Below are positions 47,255-56,409 of a DNA stretch of 64,000 nucleotides, one piece after another. The notes below the pieces were generated by a model, which saw nothing but the letters and a program-made list of their open reading frames with translations, had not been told where the DNA came from and searched no databases. Both the position numbers and the translations under genes were made by a program. Every line of letters starts with the position of its first letter. The stretch's first letter is position 1. The DNA is from Planktomarina sp. (GTDB lineage: Bacteria > Pseudomonadota > Alphaproteobacteria > Rhodobacterales > Rhodobacteraceae), in NCBI GenBank assembly GCA_020630595.1, contig JAHDBC010000001.1, forward strand, positions 76,189 through 140,188, in the 5' to 3' direction.

Positions 47255-48247
47255 ATGACCACGGAAACAGATATCGCCGGTGAGGCGGAACGCTGGAACC
47301 ATCACCCCGGCGAAGTGATGTTGAACCCCTTGTTTCAATGGCCGTTGCGCACGCGCGCGATCTTAAAGTGGTATGCCGCCTATTGGCTGGCGATTTCCAC
47401 AACAACGGTGACAATCGTGGCGGCGGTCATTGTTTATTTCATCCTGCTGCCACCGTTGGACAGCATGCAGACGTGGCATTGGTCATGGATGCTGCGGGTT
47501 TATCTGGCCAACGCGATCCCCCATGCCCTTATCGCGGGCGGATTGCATATATGGCTGTATCACTGGCGGCGACAGGATTTGCGGTTCAAATTCGATGCGC
47601 GCGACCAAACGCGCGACAATGGGCATTTCACTTTCCGCAACCAGATTCACGACAACATGTTCTGGTCCATCGTATCTGGCTATACCCAATGGACGGTGGC
47701 CCAGTGGCTGGTTTTCTGGGCCATGGCAAATGGCTGGGCGCCCGCGTTCCTGTTCCCGGAAAATCCTGTCTGGTTTGTTTTGATGTTTCCGTTTTTGGTG
47801 GTCTGGTCCAGCTTTCATTTCTATTGGGTGCACCGCGCGCTGCACGTGCCGTGGCTGTACAAAATCGCCCATGCGCTGCATCACCGGAACATCAATGTCG
47901 GCCCTTGGTCTGGCATTTCGATGCATCCGGTCGAACATTTTTTGTTTTACACCAATTTCCTGATCCACTTGGTGGTGCCCAGCCATCCAATTCACGTCTT
48001 GTTTCACGGCTATATGCAATCGATCCACCCGGTGTTCAGCCATTCAGGATTCGAAATGTTGGAAGTGCGGCGCGGCAAGACAAAAGCCAAAATGGGCGAT
48101 TTCTTTCACCAGCTGCACCACAAATATTTTGAATGCAATTACGGCACCGTGGAAATGCCGTGGGACCGTTGGTTCGGCACGTTCCACAACGGATCAAAAG
48201 AAGCCACCGACCGCACCCGGAAATTCAAAAAACAGATGTACACTTAG
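47255..48247 (+). CDS. Sterol desaturase / fatty acid hydroxylase family protein
   Basis: A 330-residue membrane protein with about four hydrophobic helices and the His boxes of the di-iron hydroxylase family: HRALH (about 193-197), HALHHRN (about 206-212) and HQLHHKYF (about 287-294). Such enzymes oxidise lipids or carotenoids using oxygen. Nothing in the sequence fixes the substrate. A possible link to carotenoid or lipid change in a phototroph is speculation. Good spacing and GAA-type codon use support it. Confidence 0.87.
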   Translation: MTTETDIAGEAERWNHHPGEVMLNPLFQWPLRTRAILKWYAAYWLAISTTTVTIVAAVIVYFILLPPLDSMQTWHWSWMLRVYLANAIPHALIAGGLHIWLYHWRRQDLRFKFDARDQTRDNGHFTFRNQIHDNMFWSIVSGYTQWTVAQWLVFWAMANGWAPAFLFPENPVWFVLMFPFLVVWSSFHFYWVHRALHVPWLYKIAHALHHRNINVGPWSGISMHPVEHFLFYTNFLIHLVVPSHPIHVLFHGYMQSIHPVFSHSGFEMLEVRRGKTKAKMGDFFHQLHHKYFECNYGTVEMPWDRWFGTFHNGSKEATDRTRKFKKQMYT

Positions 48248-48272
48248 CGGGGCGCGGCATAGCGTTTGACCC

Positions 48273-48734
48273 ATGCGCTATGTCCTTCTTTTTCTAACGA
48301 TGTGGTCCCCTGCTTTCGGACAGGGGACGAACCAACCCATTCAGGACGAACGCCTGAATGTGCCTGCCTGTTTTGCAGCGGTGGACCACTTGCCGGCGTC
48401 TTATCGGGCGCAGTTGCAACAGGCCTGCATCGCCATCCCGGCCAAGCTGTGCGACGTTCGCGGGTCGGTACAAGCCTGCTATGATGACACCAACCGACTG
48501 GTCTTTGCTTACGTGCGCGAACACCGCGACGCGCTGCCTGAAACGATCGAGGCCGCGCCTTTGGCCCAGCGCAGTTACGCAGCCGCATTGGCACGGATTG
48601 ATGCGATGCTGTCTTTTGGCGGTGAATGCGAAACCCAAACCGAACTGTGCGATTACAGTCTGACCACATCTGCCCTGTCGGCCCTGTTTTTGCAGGCACG
48701 CCGGGCGGGCGTCACCTTGGGCGGTGCACAATGA
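48273..48734 (+). CDS. Secreted Cys-containing protein of unknown function
   Basis: A 153-residue protein with a short Sec signal peptide (about 1-16). The mature part has six Cys, which could form disulfides in the periplasm, and is mostly helical by appearance. It overlaps the next gene by four bases (ATGA), so the secreted protein and the FrhB-family protein are translated together. Family not recognised; an LprI-like lysozyme-inhibitor fold is possible but not shown. Confidence 0.7.
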   Translation: MRYVLLFLTMWSPAFGQGTNQPIQDERLNVPACFAAVDHLPASYRAQLQQACIAIPAKLCDVRGSVQACYDDTNRLVFAYVREHRDALPETIEAAPLAQRSYAAALARIDAMLSFGGECETQTELCDYSLTTSALSALFLQARRAGVTLGGAQ

Positions 48735-49963
48735 CCCACGGGTTCACCAGCGTCAGGCAGATCGTTGAACAGGGGTATTGCGTCAGCTGTGGCCTGTGCA
48801 GCGCGATCAGCAACGGGCGTGCCGCGATGGGCTGGACCGCAGGCGGGAACTACCGGCCAGATACATCCGCCCTGTCTGACAGCGAAGAAAAAAACATTCT
48901 GTCCCTGTGCCCCGGTATCAATCTGACTGGACCATTTGACGCAAATTCCCCCGCATTAGACCCTGTTTGGGGCAAGATTGGCGATGTTTCGATGGGCTGG
49001 GCCACGGACCCCGAAACCCAACACCGGTCGTCTGCAGGCGGGGTGATGACAGCCATCAACCGCTATCTGTTGGAAACTGGTCAGGTGGATTTCGTACTGC
49101 AGGTTGCAGCCGCACAAGACGATGCATTGCACAGCGAACCCGTCATGATCCGCGACCCGGACGATTTGTTGACCGGGTCACAGTCACGCTATGCGCCGGT
49201 TGCACCACTGAAAGTCATTTACCAAGCGTTGGACCTGGGCGAACGGTTTTCCGTATCCCTCAAACCCTGCGACATTGCCGGTGTGCGCAACCTGCAACGG
49301 ATCGATGGCCGCGCACGTGACCTGATCTTTTACACGCAAACGATGTTTTGCGGAACGACCCCCGCCCGATCCGAAACCGAAGCGTTTTTTGATCGGCGCG
49401 ATGTCGATCCTGCGTCATTGGTTCATATGCAGTGGCGTGGCGATGGGTGCCCCGGCAAGACCAAGGGCACCCTGCCCGATGGCACAATCGTAGATGGCCC
49501 TTACAGCGAACTTTGGACCGGCAAGTGGCAAACCCAATTCCGATGCAAGATCTGCCCTGATGCGGTCGGTCTTCAGGCCGATTTGGCAACGGGCGATATC
49601 TGGGCGGGTGGCATGCCAACGGGTGAAACGCCGGGCGAAAATGCGATCATCCCGCACACGGATATCGGGTTGCAGGTGTATCGCGGCGCGGTTGATGCGG
49701 GCTATCTGCATGTGGTGCCATTGGATATCGATGCAGTGAACGATTCGCAGCCACACCACGTTGCGTTGCGCCGCACATTCGGAACGCGGGTGGCCGCCAC
49801 CACCGCAGCCGGGCACGCTGCACCGAACTATACCAACCTGAACGAAACGGCACTGACCGCGACCCTTACCGATGCGGAACGGGACGCGACATTTGCCGGG
49901 ACCCGCGAACGGGTCAGCAAGGGACAGGCAGATGAATGCGTGGATTTCGATGGCTTCGACTGA
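48731..49963 (+). CDS. FrhB/FdhB-family iron-sulfur flavoprotein (coenzyme F420 hydrogenase beta-subunit-like)
   Basis: A 410-residue protein. The N-terminal YCVSCGLC (about 16-23) is a ferredoxin-like Cys group. The middle block with SLKPCDIAGVRNLQ (about 176-189), GDGCPGKTKG and FRCKICPD (about 273-280) are the Fe-S/flavin features of the FrhB domain. Members reduce F420, couple ferredoxin to other acceptors, or (BciB) reduce the 8-vinyl group of chlorophyllide. Which applies is not decided; it lies away from the photosynthesis cluster. Overlaps the secreted Cys protein gene. Confidence 0.82.
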   Translation: MTHGFTSVRQIVEQGYCVSCGLCSAISNGRAAMGWTAGGNYRPDTSALSDSEEKNILSLCPGINLTGPFDANSPALDPVWGKIGDVSMGWATDPETQHRSSAGGVMTAINRYLLETGQVDFVLQVAAAQDDALHSEPVMIRDPDDLLTGSQSRYAPVAPLKVIYQALDLGERFSVSLKPCDIAGVRNLQRIDGRARDLIFYTQTMFCGTTPARSETEAFFDRRDVDPASLVHMQWRGDGCPGKTKGTLPDGTIVDGPYSELWTGKWQTQFRCKICPDAVGLQADLATGDIWAGGMPTGETPGENAIIPHTDIGLQVYRGAVDAGYLHVVPLDIDAVNDSQPHHVALRRTFGTRVAATTAAGHAAPNYTNLNETALTATLTDAERDATFAGTRERVSKGQADECVDFDGFD

Positions 49964-50031
49964 TGCGTCGCGAACAGGATGGACCTGTCTGAAATAGGCA
50001 TTATGCCATTGCCAACATCAGGGGGACCACC

Positions 50032-51192
50032 ATGCAATACGGTTTGACAGAAGAACAGGAAATGATCGCCAGCACCGTGCGATCTTTTGTCGAGAAAGAG
50101 ATTTATCCCCACGAAGACCTGGTCGAACGCACCGGCGAAGTCCCCGCTGAAATCGCACAGGACATCAAACAAAAGACCATCGATCTGGGCTTTTACGCCT
50201 GCAACTTTCCCGAATCGGTTGGTTGCGCCGGGCTGAACCATGTTGAATTCGCGCTGGTTGAACGCGAACTGGGTCGCGGATCCATGGCGCTGAACCACTT
50301 TTTCGGCCGTCCCCAAAATATTCTGATGGCCTGCGAAGGCGAACAGATCGAACGCTACCTGATGCCAGCGGTGCGCGGCGAACGCATGGATGCGCTTGCG
50401 ATGACAGAACCGGGTGCCGGGTCAGACGTGCGGGGGATGAAATGTGCGGCTGTGCGTGATGGCGGCGATTGGGTGGTCAATGGCACAAAACATTTCATCA
50501 GCGGCGCAGAACACGCCGATTTCTTGATCGTGTTCATCGCCACCGGGGAAGATCAAACCCCCAAGGGCCCCAAAAAGCGCATCACCTGTTTTCTGGTCGA
50601 CCGGGGCCACCCGGGGTTCACAATCCGCGATGGATACAAATCCGTCAGCCACCGCGGATACAAAAACATGATCCTTGAATTTGATGATTGCCGCCTGCCG
50701 GATGCGGCCGTTCTTGGTGAAGTGGACGGTGGGTTCGACGTGATGAACACTTGGCTGTACGCAACGCGGATCACGGTCGCCGCCATGTCCGTGGGGCGCG
50801 CGCGCCGTGCCTTTGATTACGCGCTGGATTACGCGGCCACACGCGAACAGTTCGGCCAGAAAATCGGAAAGTTTCAGGGGGTCAGTTTCCAGTTGGCTGA
50901 CATGATCACGGAAATTGATGCCGCCGACCTTTTGACGCTGGCGTCCGCTGACCGGTTGGACAAGGGCCTGCCTGCGAACCGTGAAATCGCATCGGCCAAA
51001 CTTTACGCAACTGAAATGCTGGCCCGGGTCACGGATGCGGCCATTCAGGTGCATGGCGGCATGGGTTTGATGGATGATTACCCGCTGGAACGGTTTTGGC
51101 GTGATGCCCGCGTCGAACGGATTTGGGATGGGACATCAGAAATTCAGCGCCACATCATCAGTCGCGATCTGTTGCGCGCACTTGGCGCCTAA
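50032..51192 (+). CDS. Acyl-CoA dehydrogenase
   Basis: FAD enzyme that oxidises an acyl-CoA to the 2-enoyl-CoA. 386 residues in the three-domain layout. The signature regions AMTEPGAGSDVRGM (about 123-136) and VNGTKHFISGAEHADF are clear, and QVHGGMGLMDDYPLERFWRD (about 341-360) closes the C-terminal domain. AGGGGGACC precedes the ATG. It lies before the acyl-CoA synthetase and CaiD-like hydratase, so the three probably act on one acyl substrate. Confidence 0.95.
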   Translation: MQYGLTEEQEMIASTVRSFVEKEIYPHEDLVERTGEVPAEIAQDIKQKTIDLGFYACNFPESVGCAGLNHVEFALVERELGRGSMALNHFFGRPQNILMACEGEQIERYLMPAVRGERMDALAMTEPGAGSDVRGMKCAAVRDGGDWVVNGTKHFISGAEHADFLIVFIATGEDQTPKGPKKRITCFLVDRGHPGFTIRDGYKSVSHRGYKNMILEFDDCRLPDAAVLGEVDGGFDVMNTWLYATRITVAAMSVGRARRAFDYALDYAATREQFGQKIGKFQGVSFQLADMITEIDAADLLTLASADRLDKGLPANREIASAKLYATEMLARVTDAAIQVHGGMGLMDDYPLERFWRDARVERIWDGTSEIQRHIISRDLLRALGA

Positions 51193-51220
51193 GCACACGC
51201 AACAAATCACAGGGAAGAGG

Positions 51221-51367
51221 ATGAGTATTGTTTGCCCCCCAATGATCCTAAATTTCGGCCGAAACGGTCGGTTGAAGGGCACAGCCATCGACGCTCCCGC
51301 CTGTGCTGCCCTTATAGGGTTGCTCATCTTGCTTAACAAAACGTTAACGGGGTTAAGAAATGGGTGA
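51221..51367 (+). CDS. Possible 48-residue membrane peptide
   Basis: A short frame with GGAAGAGG touching its ATG and one hydrophobic stretch (ACAALIGLLILL). Its stop overlaps the start of the acyl-CoA synthetase gene by eight bases. It also crosses the CtrA-like site, so it may be chance. Reported as weak. Confidence 0.2.
   Translation: MSIVCPPMILNFGRNGRLKGTAIDAPACAALIGLLILLNKTLTGLRNG
51333..51348. promoter_or_regulatory. CtrA-type binding site
   Basis: TTAA-CAAAACG-TTAAC, an exact match to the TTAA-N7-TTAA(C) consensus of the alphaproteobacterial cell-cycle regulator CtrA, 12 bases before the start of the acyl-CoA synthetase gene. A third TTAA follows at 51353. Confidence 0.5.
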
Positions 51368-53375
51368 TTTGACCAGACTTTTTGCACCCAAGACAATCGC
51401 CGTGATCGGCGGCGGCGCATGGTGCGAAGCGATCATTGCCGCTGCACGGCAGGTGGGGTTCACGGGAACCATTGTTCCGGTTCACCCCGCGGGCAAAACG
51501 ATTGCGGGCCTTGCGTCTGTAACATCGGCCGATCAGATAGACACCCCGATTGATGCGGCCTTCATCGGCGTGAACCGCCACGCCACATTGGATGTTGTGG
51601 CGCAGCTGCGCGATTTGGATTGCGGCGGTGCGACCTGTTTCGCCAGCGGCTTTTCGGAAGCCGAAGCCGAAGATGCAACAGGCACCGATTTGCAATCCCA
51701 GCTTGTTGCCGCCGCGGGGGACATGCCGATTCTGGGTCCAAACTGTTATGGATTTCTGAACGCGCTGGATGGCGCGGGGATCTGGCCGGATCAGCATGGA
51801 TTGGTCCCTGTGGATCGCGGCGTCGCCATTCTGACCCAAAGTTCAAACATCCTGATCAATCTGACCATGCAGATGCGCGGCCTGCCCATCGCACAGGTCG
51901 TGGCCTGCGGGAATCAGGCGCAAACGACCCAAACCGATATCGGACTGCATTTGCTGGACGATCCCCGCATCACCGCTTTGGGCCTGCACATCGAAGGGTT
52001 CGGTGATTTGCGCGGGTGGGAAAGCTTGGCGCAAAAGGCACGGGCCAAAGGCATTGCCTTGATCGCCCTGAAATCCGGGCGATCTGATCAGGCGCAGGCG
52101 GCAGCCATTTCCCACACCGCATCCCTGACTGGCAGCGATGCGGGTGCAGATGCGTTTCTGAAACGGCTGGGCATTCGCCGCGCCAACAGTCTGCCCGTAT
52201 TTTTGGAAGCGTTGAAGCTGGCCCATGTTTTTGGGCCACTGCCTGCAAAATCCATTGCAAGCATTTCCTGTTCCGGTGGCGAGGCAGCGCTTGCCGCTGA
52301 TACCGCATTGAACACGCAGCTGACGTTTCCCCCGTTGACCGAACCACAACGGGGTGCGCTGTCAGCCGTGTTGGGGCCGATGGTCGCTTTGGCCAATCCG
52401 CTGGACTATCACACCTATATCTGGCGGGACATGGCATCCATGACGGCCTGCTGGGCGGCACTGACTGGGGACAATGTGACCCTAACGCTGGTGATTTTGG
52501 ACTATCCCCGTGCCGATCGGTGCGACGCATCTGATTGGGATGTGGCAACCCGCGCCGTTATCGAAGCCGCGCGAACGTCGGGGCGGCGGTTTGCCGTTGT
52601 TGCCACCCTGCCCGAATTGTTGCCGGAACACACCGCCGCGCATCTGATGGCCCATGGCGTTGCGCCATTGAACGGGTTGGATCATGCGATGGCCGCCATC
52701 GATCTGATGTCTGATCCCGTGCCCCCCGCACCGGACCCAGTGTTATTGCCCGGAAACGACAGGGCGACGTCCCCCCTGACAGAGGCGCAGGCGAAATCGG
52801 AATTGGCAGAATTCGGTGTGCCCATTCCCGGCAACGTCACAGTCACAGGCCCCGTGACCAACATTCCGCTGCAGTTCCCCGTCGCGGTCAAGGTGCTGGG
52901 TCTGGCCCATAAAACAGGGGCCGATGGATTGGCGTTGAACCTGCAATCGCTTGAACAGGTTCAAACCGCGCAGGCAACGCTGGCGGCGGGGGATTTGCTG
53001 ATCGAAGAAATGGTCCCGGATGCGGTTGCGGAAATTCTGGTTGGCGTGACACGCGATCCGGCGCATGGGTTTGTGCTAACCGTGGGCGCGGGCGGCACAA
53101 TGACTGAAATTCTTGCTGATACGGCATCTGTGCTGATCCCCGCAACCGATGCAGACATCCGTGCGGCCCTGTCCGGGCTGCAAATTGCGCCAATTTTGAA
53201 CGGGTATCGCGGCAAACCCGGCATGAATTGGGATGCCGCGGTCCAGACCATCATGTCCATCCAATCATATGTCATTGCAAAGGCCGATCAGGTCGAAGAG
53301 GTTGAGGTCAACCCGATGATCTGCACCCCGACCCGGGCGGTCGCGGTCGACGCATTGATCCGCACCGCGCCCTAA
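51360..53375 (+). CDS. NDP-forming acyl-CoA synthetase (acetate-CoA ligase family)
   Basis: A 671-residue enzyme that makes or uses acyl-CoA with ADP/ATP through a phospho-His. It has the three parts of the family: a CoA-binding Rossmann domain (about 1-140, VIGGGAW), a succinyl-CoA-synthetase-like flavodoxin domain (about 150-450, with SHTASLTGSDAGADAF) and a C-terminal ATP-grasp part (about 475-671, VAVKVLGLAHKTGADG). It stands between an acyl-CoA dehydrogenase and a CaiD-like hydratase, 14 bases from the latter, so an acyl or carnitine-type substrate is likely. Exact acid not determined. Confidence 0.88.
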   Translation: MGDLTRLFAPKTIAVIGGGAWCEAIIAAARQVGFTGTIVPVHPAGKTIAGLASVTSADQIDTPIDAAFIGVNRHATLDVVAQLRDLDCGGATCFASGFSEAEAEDATGTDLQSQLVAAAGDMPILGPNCYGFLNALDGAGIWPDQHGLVPVDRGVAILTQSSNILINLTMQMRGLPIAQVVACGNQAQTTQTDIGLHLLDDPRITALGLHIEGFGDLRGWESLAQKARAKGIALIALKSGRSDQAQAAAISHTASLTGSDAGADAFLKRLGIRRANSLPVFLEALKLAHVFGPLPAKSIASISCSGGEAALAADTALNTQLTFPPLTEPQRGALSAVLGPMVALANPLDYHTYIWRDMASMTACWAALTGDNVTLTLVILDYPRADRCDASDWDVATRAVIEAARTSGRRFAVVATLPELLPEHTAAHLMAHGVAPLNGLDHAMAAIDLMSDPVPPAPDPVLLPGNDRATSPLTEAQAKSELAEFGVPIPGNVTVTGPVTNIPLQFPVAVKVLGLAHKTGADGLALNLQSLEQVQTAQATLAAGDLLIEEMVPDAVAEILVGVTRDPAHGFVLTVGAGGTMTEILADTASVLIPATDADIRAALSGLQIAPILNGYRGKPGMNWDAAVQTIMSIQSYVIAKADQVEEVEVNPMICTPTRAVAVDALIRTAP

Positions 53376-53389
53376 GCGAAAGGCACATC

Positions 53390-54175
53390 ATGTCTGATAC
53401 CCCCGTCAAAACCCACCGCGAAGGTGCCATTCTTCAGGTCACGCTGGACCGACCAAAGGCCAATGCGATTGATCTGCAGACATCCCGGCAAATGGGTCAG
53501 GTGTTTGCCGAATTTCGCGATGATCCGGATTTGCGCGTTTGCATCATCACTGGTGCGGGGGAAAAATTCTTTTGCCCCGGATGGGATTTGAAGGCGGCGG
53601 CTGACGGGGATGAAGTTGATGGCGATTATGGCGTCGGTGGGTTTGGCGGGTTGCAGGAACTGCGCGATCTGAACAAGCCCGTGATCGCCGCCGTTAACGG
53701 CATCTGCTGCGGCGGTGGTTTGGAATGGGCTTTGTCGGCAGATATCATTCTGGCGGCGGACCATGCGACATTTGCCCTGCCCGAAATCCGATCTGGCACA
53801 GTTGCGGACGCGGCATCAGTCAAACTGCCCAAGCGCATTCCCTATCATATTGCGATGGAATTGTTATTGACCGGCCGTTGGTTTGACGTGACCGAAGCAA
53901 AGACCTGGGGATTGGTCAATCATGCCTATCCTGCGGATCAACTTATGGATCAGGCGTGGGAAATGGCGCGGCTTTTGGCGTCTGGCCCGCCGTTGGTCTA
54001 TGCCGCGATCAAGGAAGTCGTTCGCGATGCGGAAGACAGCAAATTTCAGGATGCCATGAACCGCATTACGGGCCGGCATCTGAAAACAGTTGATGTGCTT
54101 TATGCCAGTGAAGACCAGTTGGAAGGAGCAAAGGCGTTTGCCGAAAAGCGTGACCCCGTCTGGAAAGGCAAATAG
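53390..54175 (+). CDS. Enoyl-CoA hydratase/isomerase, CaiD-like
   Basis: A 261-residue crotonase-fold enzyme. The oxyanion-hole parts GAGEKFFCPGWDLKAA (about 51-66) and NGICCGGGLEWALSADI (about 104-120) are clear; the latter carries the acidic residue used for water addition. Its sequence style is closest to carnitinyl-CoA dehydratase (CaiD). Next to an acyl-CoA dehydrogenase and an acyl-CoA synthetase this suggests a carnitine/crotonobetaine-like path, but simple acyl-CoA hydration is also possible. AAAGGC before the ATG. Confidence 0.9.
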   Translation: MSDTPVKTHREGAILQVTLDRPKANAIDLQTSRQMGQVFAEFRDDPDLRVCIITGAGEKFFCPGWDLKAAADGDEVDGDYGVGGFGGLQELRDLNKPVIAAVNGICCGGGLEWALSADIILAADHATFALPEIRSGTVADAASVKLPKRIPYHIAMELLLTGRWFDVTEAKTWGLVNHAYPADQLMDQAWEMARLLASGPPLVYAAIKEVVRDAEDSKFQDAMNRITGRHLKTVDVLYASEDQLEGAKAFAEKRDPVWKGK

Positions 54176-54196
54176 CCCATGGCGGGAAACGCAAGG

Positions 54197-54826
54197 CTAT
54201 CTGCGTTTTTGGAACTGAACGATCCACCCCAGATCATCCGCATGATCCCCTGTCGCGCCTTGATGGTAAAGACGGCAGGCGCTTAGGGTCAGGCCAGATA
54301 TATCTGCAGACAAAGTGTCGAAAGCAGATTGAAAACCGGCGGCCTGATAATGCATCTGGTTGATCCCCAAAACGAACCAACCGCCCGGTTTGGTGATACG
54401 CAGCAGTTCCGGCAACGGGTCTGGCCCCAAATGGCCAAGCGTGAAGGTTCCCGCACTGATGATCAGATCATAGGTATGATCCGCCAGCGGCAAGGGTTTC
54501 AGCAAATCGGCCTGCATCAGGTCGGCATACAGCCCCTTTTGTTCAGCGATACGCAGCATTTCGGGCGAAAGATCCAATCCGTGCAGGCCCCCGGTCCAAC
54601 GCCCGGACAGATGTTCGCCAACCGCACCCGTCCCCACCCCAACGTCAAGCGCAAGGCCCCGGGCTGGCAGTGCAAGGGCCGCCCGGGCCAAATGTTCGGG
54701 CATCGCGTACTGATGACCCTGAACAAATGTCGCGTCATAGGTTTCCGCCCAATCATCGTACAAACGGCGATGATCGTCCTGCGCGCCCAGCGCATAGGCC
54801 GCATCCAGATTTGGTGATTTCCCCAT
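54197..54826 (-). CDS. Class I SAM-dependent methyltransferase
   Basis: A 209-residue cytosolic methyltransferase of the Methyltransf_11 type. The SAM site LDVGVGTGAVGEHL is at about 60-73 and LDLSPEMLRIAEQKG at about 84-98, with YDLIISAGTF after. Substrate unknown; UbiE/Coq5-like members look similar. ATG at 54826 has AGGGGAA upstream. It is divergent from the epimerase gene at 54871. Confidence 0.87.
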   Translation of the reverse strand: MGKSPNLDAAYALGAQDDHRRLYDDWAETYDATFVQGHQYAMPEHLARAALALPARGLALDVGVGTGAVGEHLSGRWTGGLHGLDLSPEMLRIAEQKGLYADLMQADLLKPLPLADHTYDLIISAGTFTLGHLGPDPLPELLRITKPGGWFVLGINQMHYQAAGFQSAFDTLSADISGLTLSACRLYHQGATGDHADDLGWIVQFQKRR

Positions 54827-54870
54827 CACTTCCCCTTTTCCTGTGCAGACTATGGGCCTAAGTCAGGCCC

Positions 54871-55713
54871 ATGACAAAGACCCTTTTGTGCATCGGTTAC
54901 AGCTATTCGGCCCAGGCATTGGTGCCGCATCTGGAAGGCTGGTCAATCATTGGCACCACGCGGTCCGCTGAAAAAGCAGCAGCCATCACCAGTGGACAAG
55001 TCACCGGTGTTGTTTGGCCCGGCACAGATCTGACCCCCTATCTGGAACAGGCGACGCATCTGTTGATGTCTGCTTCGCCGCTTGAAAATGGGGATCCATT
55101 GTTGGCGGCGTTTGATCTGTCTGCATATTCGTTCGAATGGGTCGGCTATCTGTCCACGACGGGGGTTTATGGCGACCATGACGGGAATTGGGTCGATGAA
55201 ACCACACCGTTGGCACCATCCACGCGGCGGGGCAAACAGCGCGTCGCGGCGGAAACGGCGTGGCAGGCGGCTGGCGTGCCGCTGCATATATTTCGATTGG
55301 CTGGCATTTATGGCCCCGGGCGTGGGCCGTTTTCCAAGGTTCGCAAGGGCACGGCCCAACGCATCATAAAACAGGGTCAGGTTTTTTCACGCATCCACGT
55401 GGACGATATTGGGCAAACCCTTGCGGCCAGCATCGCACAGCCAAACCCCGGGTCTGCCTATAATGTTTGTGATGATGATCCTGCCCCGCCGCAGGATGTG
55501 ATCGGCCATGCGGCAGAATTGCTGGGCTTGCCTTTGCCCCCGGCGCTGGATTTCGAAACGGCGGATATGTCGGCCATGGCCCGCAGTTTCTATGCGGAAA
55601 ACAAACGCGTTCGGAATGATCGGATCAAAGATGAACTGGGTGTCGCACTGAAATTTCCCACCTACCGCGAAGGGTTGGCGGATCTTTTGCGCCGCGAACG
55701 GGATCAGCCGTGA
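54871..55713 (+). CDS. SDR-family NAD(P)-dependent epimerase-like protein
   Basis: A 280-residue protein of the extended SDR/epimerase superfamily, similar in plan to YeeZ. It starts with the Rossmann-like LLCIGYSYSAQAL instead of a clean GxxGxxG, has the active-site region STTGVYGD (Tyr at about 97), and the FRLAGIYGPGRGPF block (about 141-154). Substrate unknown. A perfect hairpin GGGCCT/AGGCCC touches the ATG in place of a clear ribosome site. The stop overlaps the next gene's stop. Confidence 0.85.
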   Translation: MTKTLLCIGYSYSAQALVPHLEGWSIIGTTRSAEKAAAITSGQVTGVVWPGTDLTPYLEQATHLLMSASPLENGDPLLAAFDLSAYSFEWVGYLSTTGVYGDHDGNWVDETTPLAPSTRRGKQRVAAETAWQAAGVPLHIFRLAGIYGPGRGPFSKVRKGTAQRIIKQGQVFSRIHVDDIGQTLAASIAQPNPGSAYNVCDDDPAPPQDVIGHAAELLGLPLPPALDFETADMSAMARSFYAENKRVRNDRIKDELGVALKFPTYREGLADLLRRERDQP

Positions 55714-56357
55714 CGGATGCCCACCCGGCGCAACCCCCACGCAAGGGCGCAAAACACCGCGAAAACGACCACGGCGACAACGACGTTGGTGATGTAAAAT
55801 TCCATCCGGCCTGAAAGGTCCAGATTGTTCAGGAATGGATAGGGCAAACCACTGGTCACAGTGCCCGTGGGCGTATCATTCAATGGGCCGATCACCCATT
55901 CCGCCCACAACAGGTATCCCACCACGGTCGACATCAGCCAACACAGGCCACTGATGATCCGCGTAAAGACGCGATTGATCAAGAACGCATCGATCCACAT
56001 CAGCACCGCGCCCACACCGTGCATGTAATATTCACGCCACCAAACCTGCAGCGTTCCATCTTTGGTCACCGATGCAGAATCTGCAAAGTACAGCCGCCAA
56101 AACAGGAACACGACCATCAGATTGACGACTGCCGTTGCGGATGAAAATCCATCAAATCGATTGTCGCTGATGTCGTAGGAAATCATCAAAACGCGCGCCG
56201 CCACAAAGGTGGACATGAACAGCGCCCAAACCGTCAAATACCGGAACGGTCCACCGAACCCATCCCATTCAGATGACACAACGGAATAGACACAGAAAAA
56301 AGCGGCCAATCCAAAGACCAGCCACCGATAGGATTTGATCAAAGCTGAATGTTCCAT
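55704..56357 (-). CDS. Membrane protein of unknown function (Pr6Pr-like)
   Basis: A 217-residue protein with about six membrane helices and a His/Trp-rich loop (WWREYYMHGVGAVLMW). The plan resembles the Pr6Pr/FAR-17a family, but there is no catalytic motif I can name. It converges with the epimerase-like gene and lies upstream of dxs-ispA on the same strand with 52 bases between. Confidence 0.7.
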   Translation of the reverse strand: MEHSALIKSYRWLVFGLAAFFCVYSVVSSEWDGFGGPFRYLTVWALFMSTFVAARVLMISYDISDNRFDGFSSATAVVNLMVVFLFWRLYFADSASVTKDGTLQVWWREYYMHGVGAVLMWIDAFLINRVFTRIISGLCWLMSTVVGYLLWAEWVIGPLNDTPTGTVTSGLPYPFLNNLDLSGRMEFYITNVVVAVVVFAVFCALAWGLRRVGIRHG

Positions 56358-56409
56358 GGGCGCAGGCTACTGCGTTGCTTCGGCCCGTCAACACTGCCGC
56401 AACGGCATG

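Noticed and set aside
48731-49963. Calling the FrhB-family gene bciB (8-vinyl reductase)
   Set aside because: Family match only; it is far from the pigment genes and the family is broad. Left as an open point.
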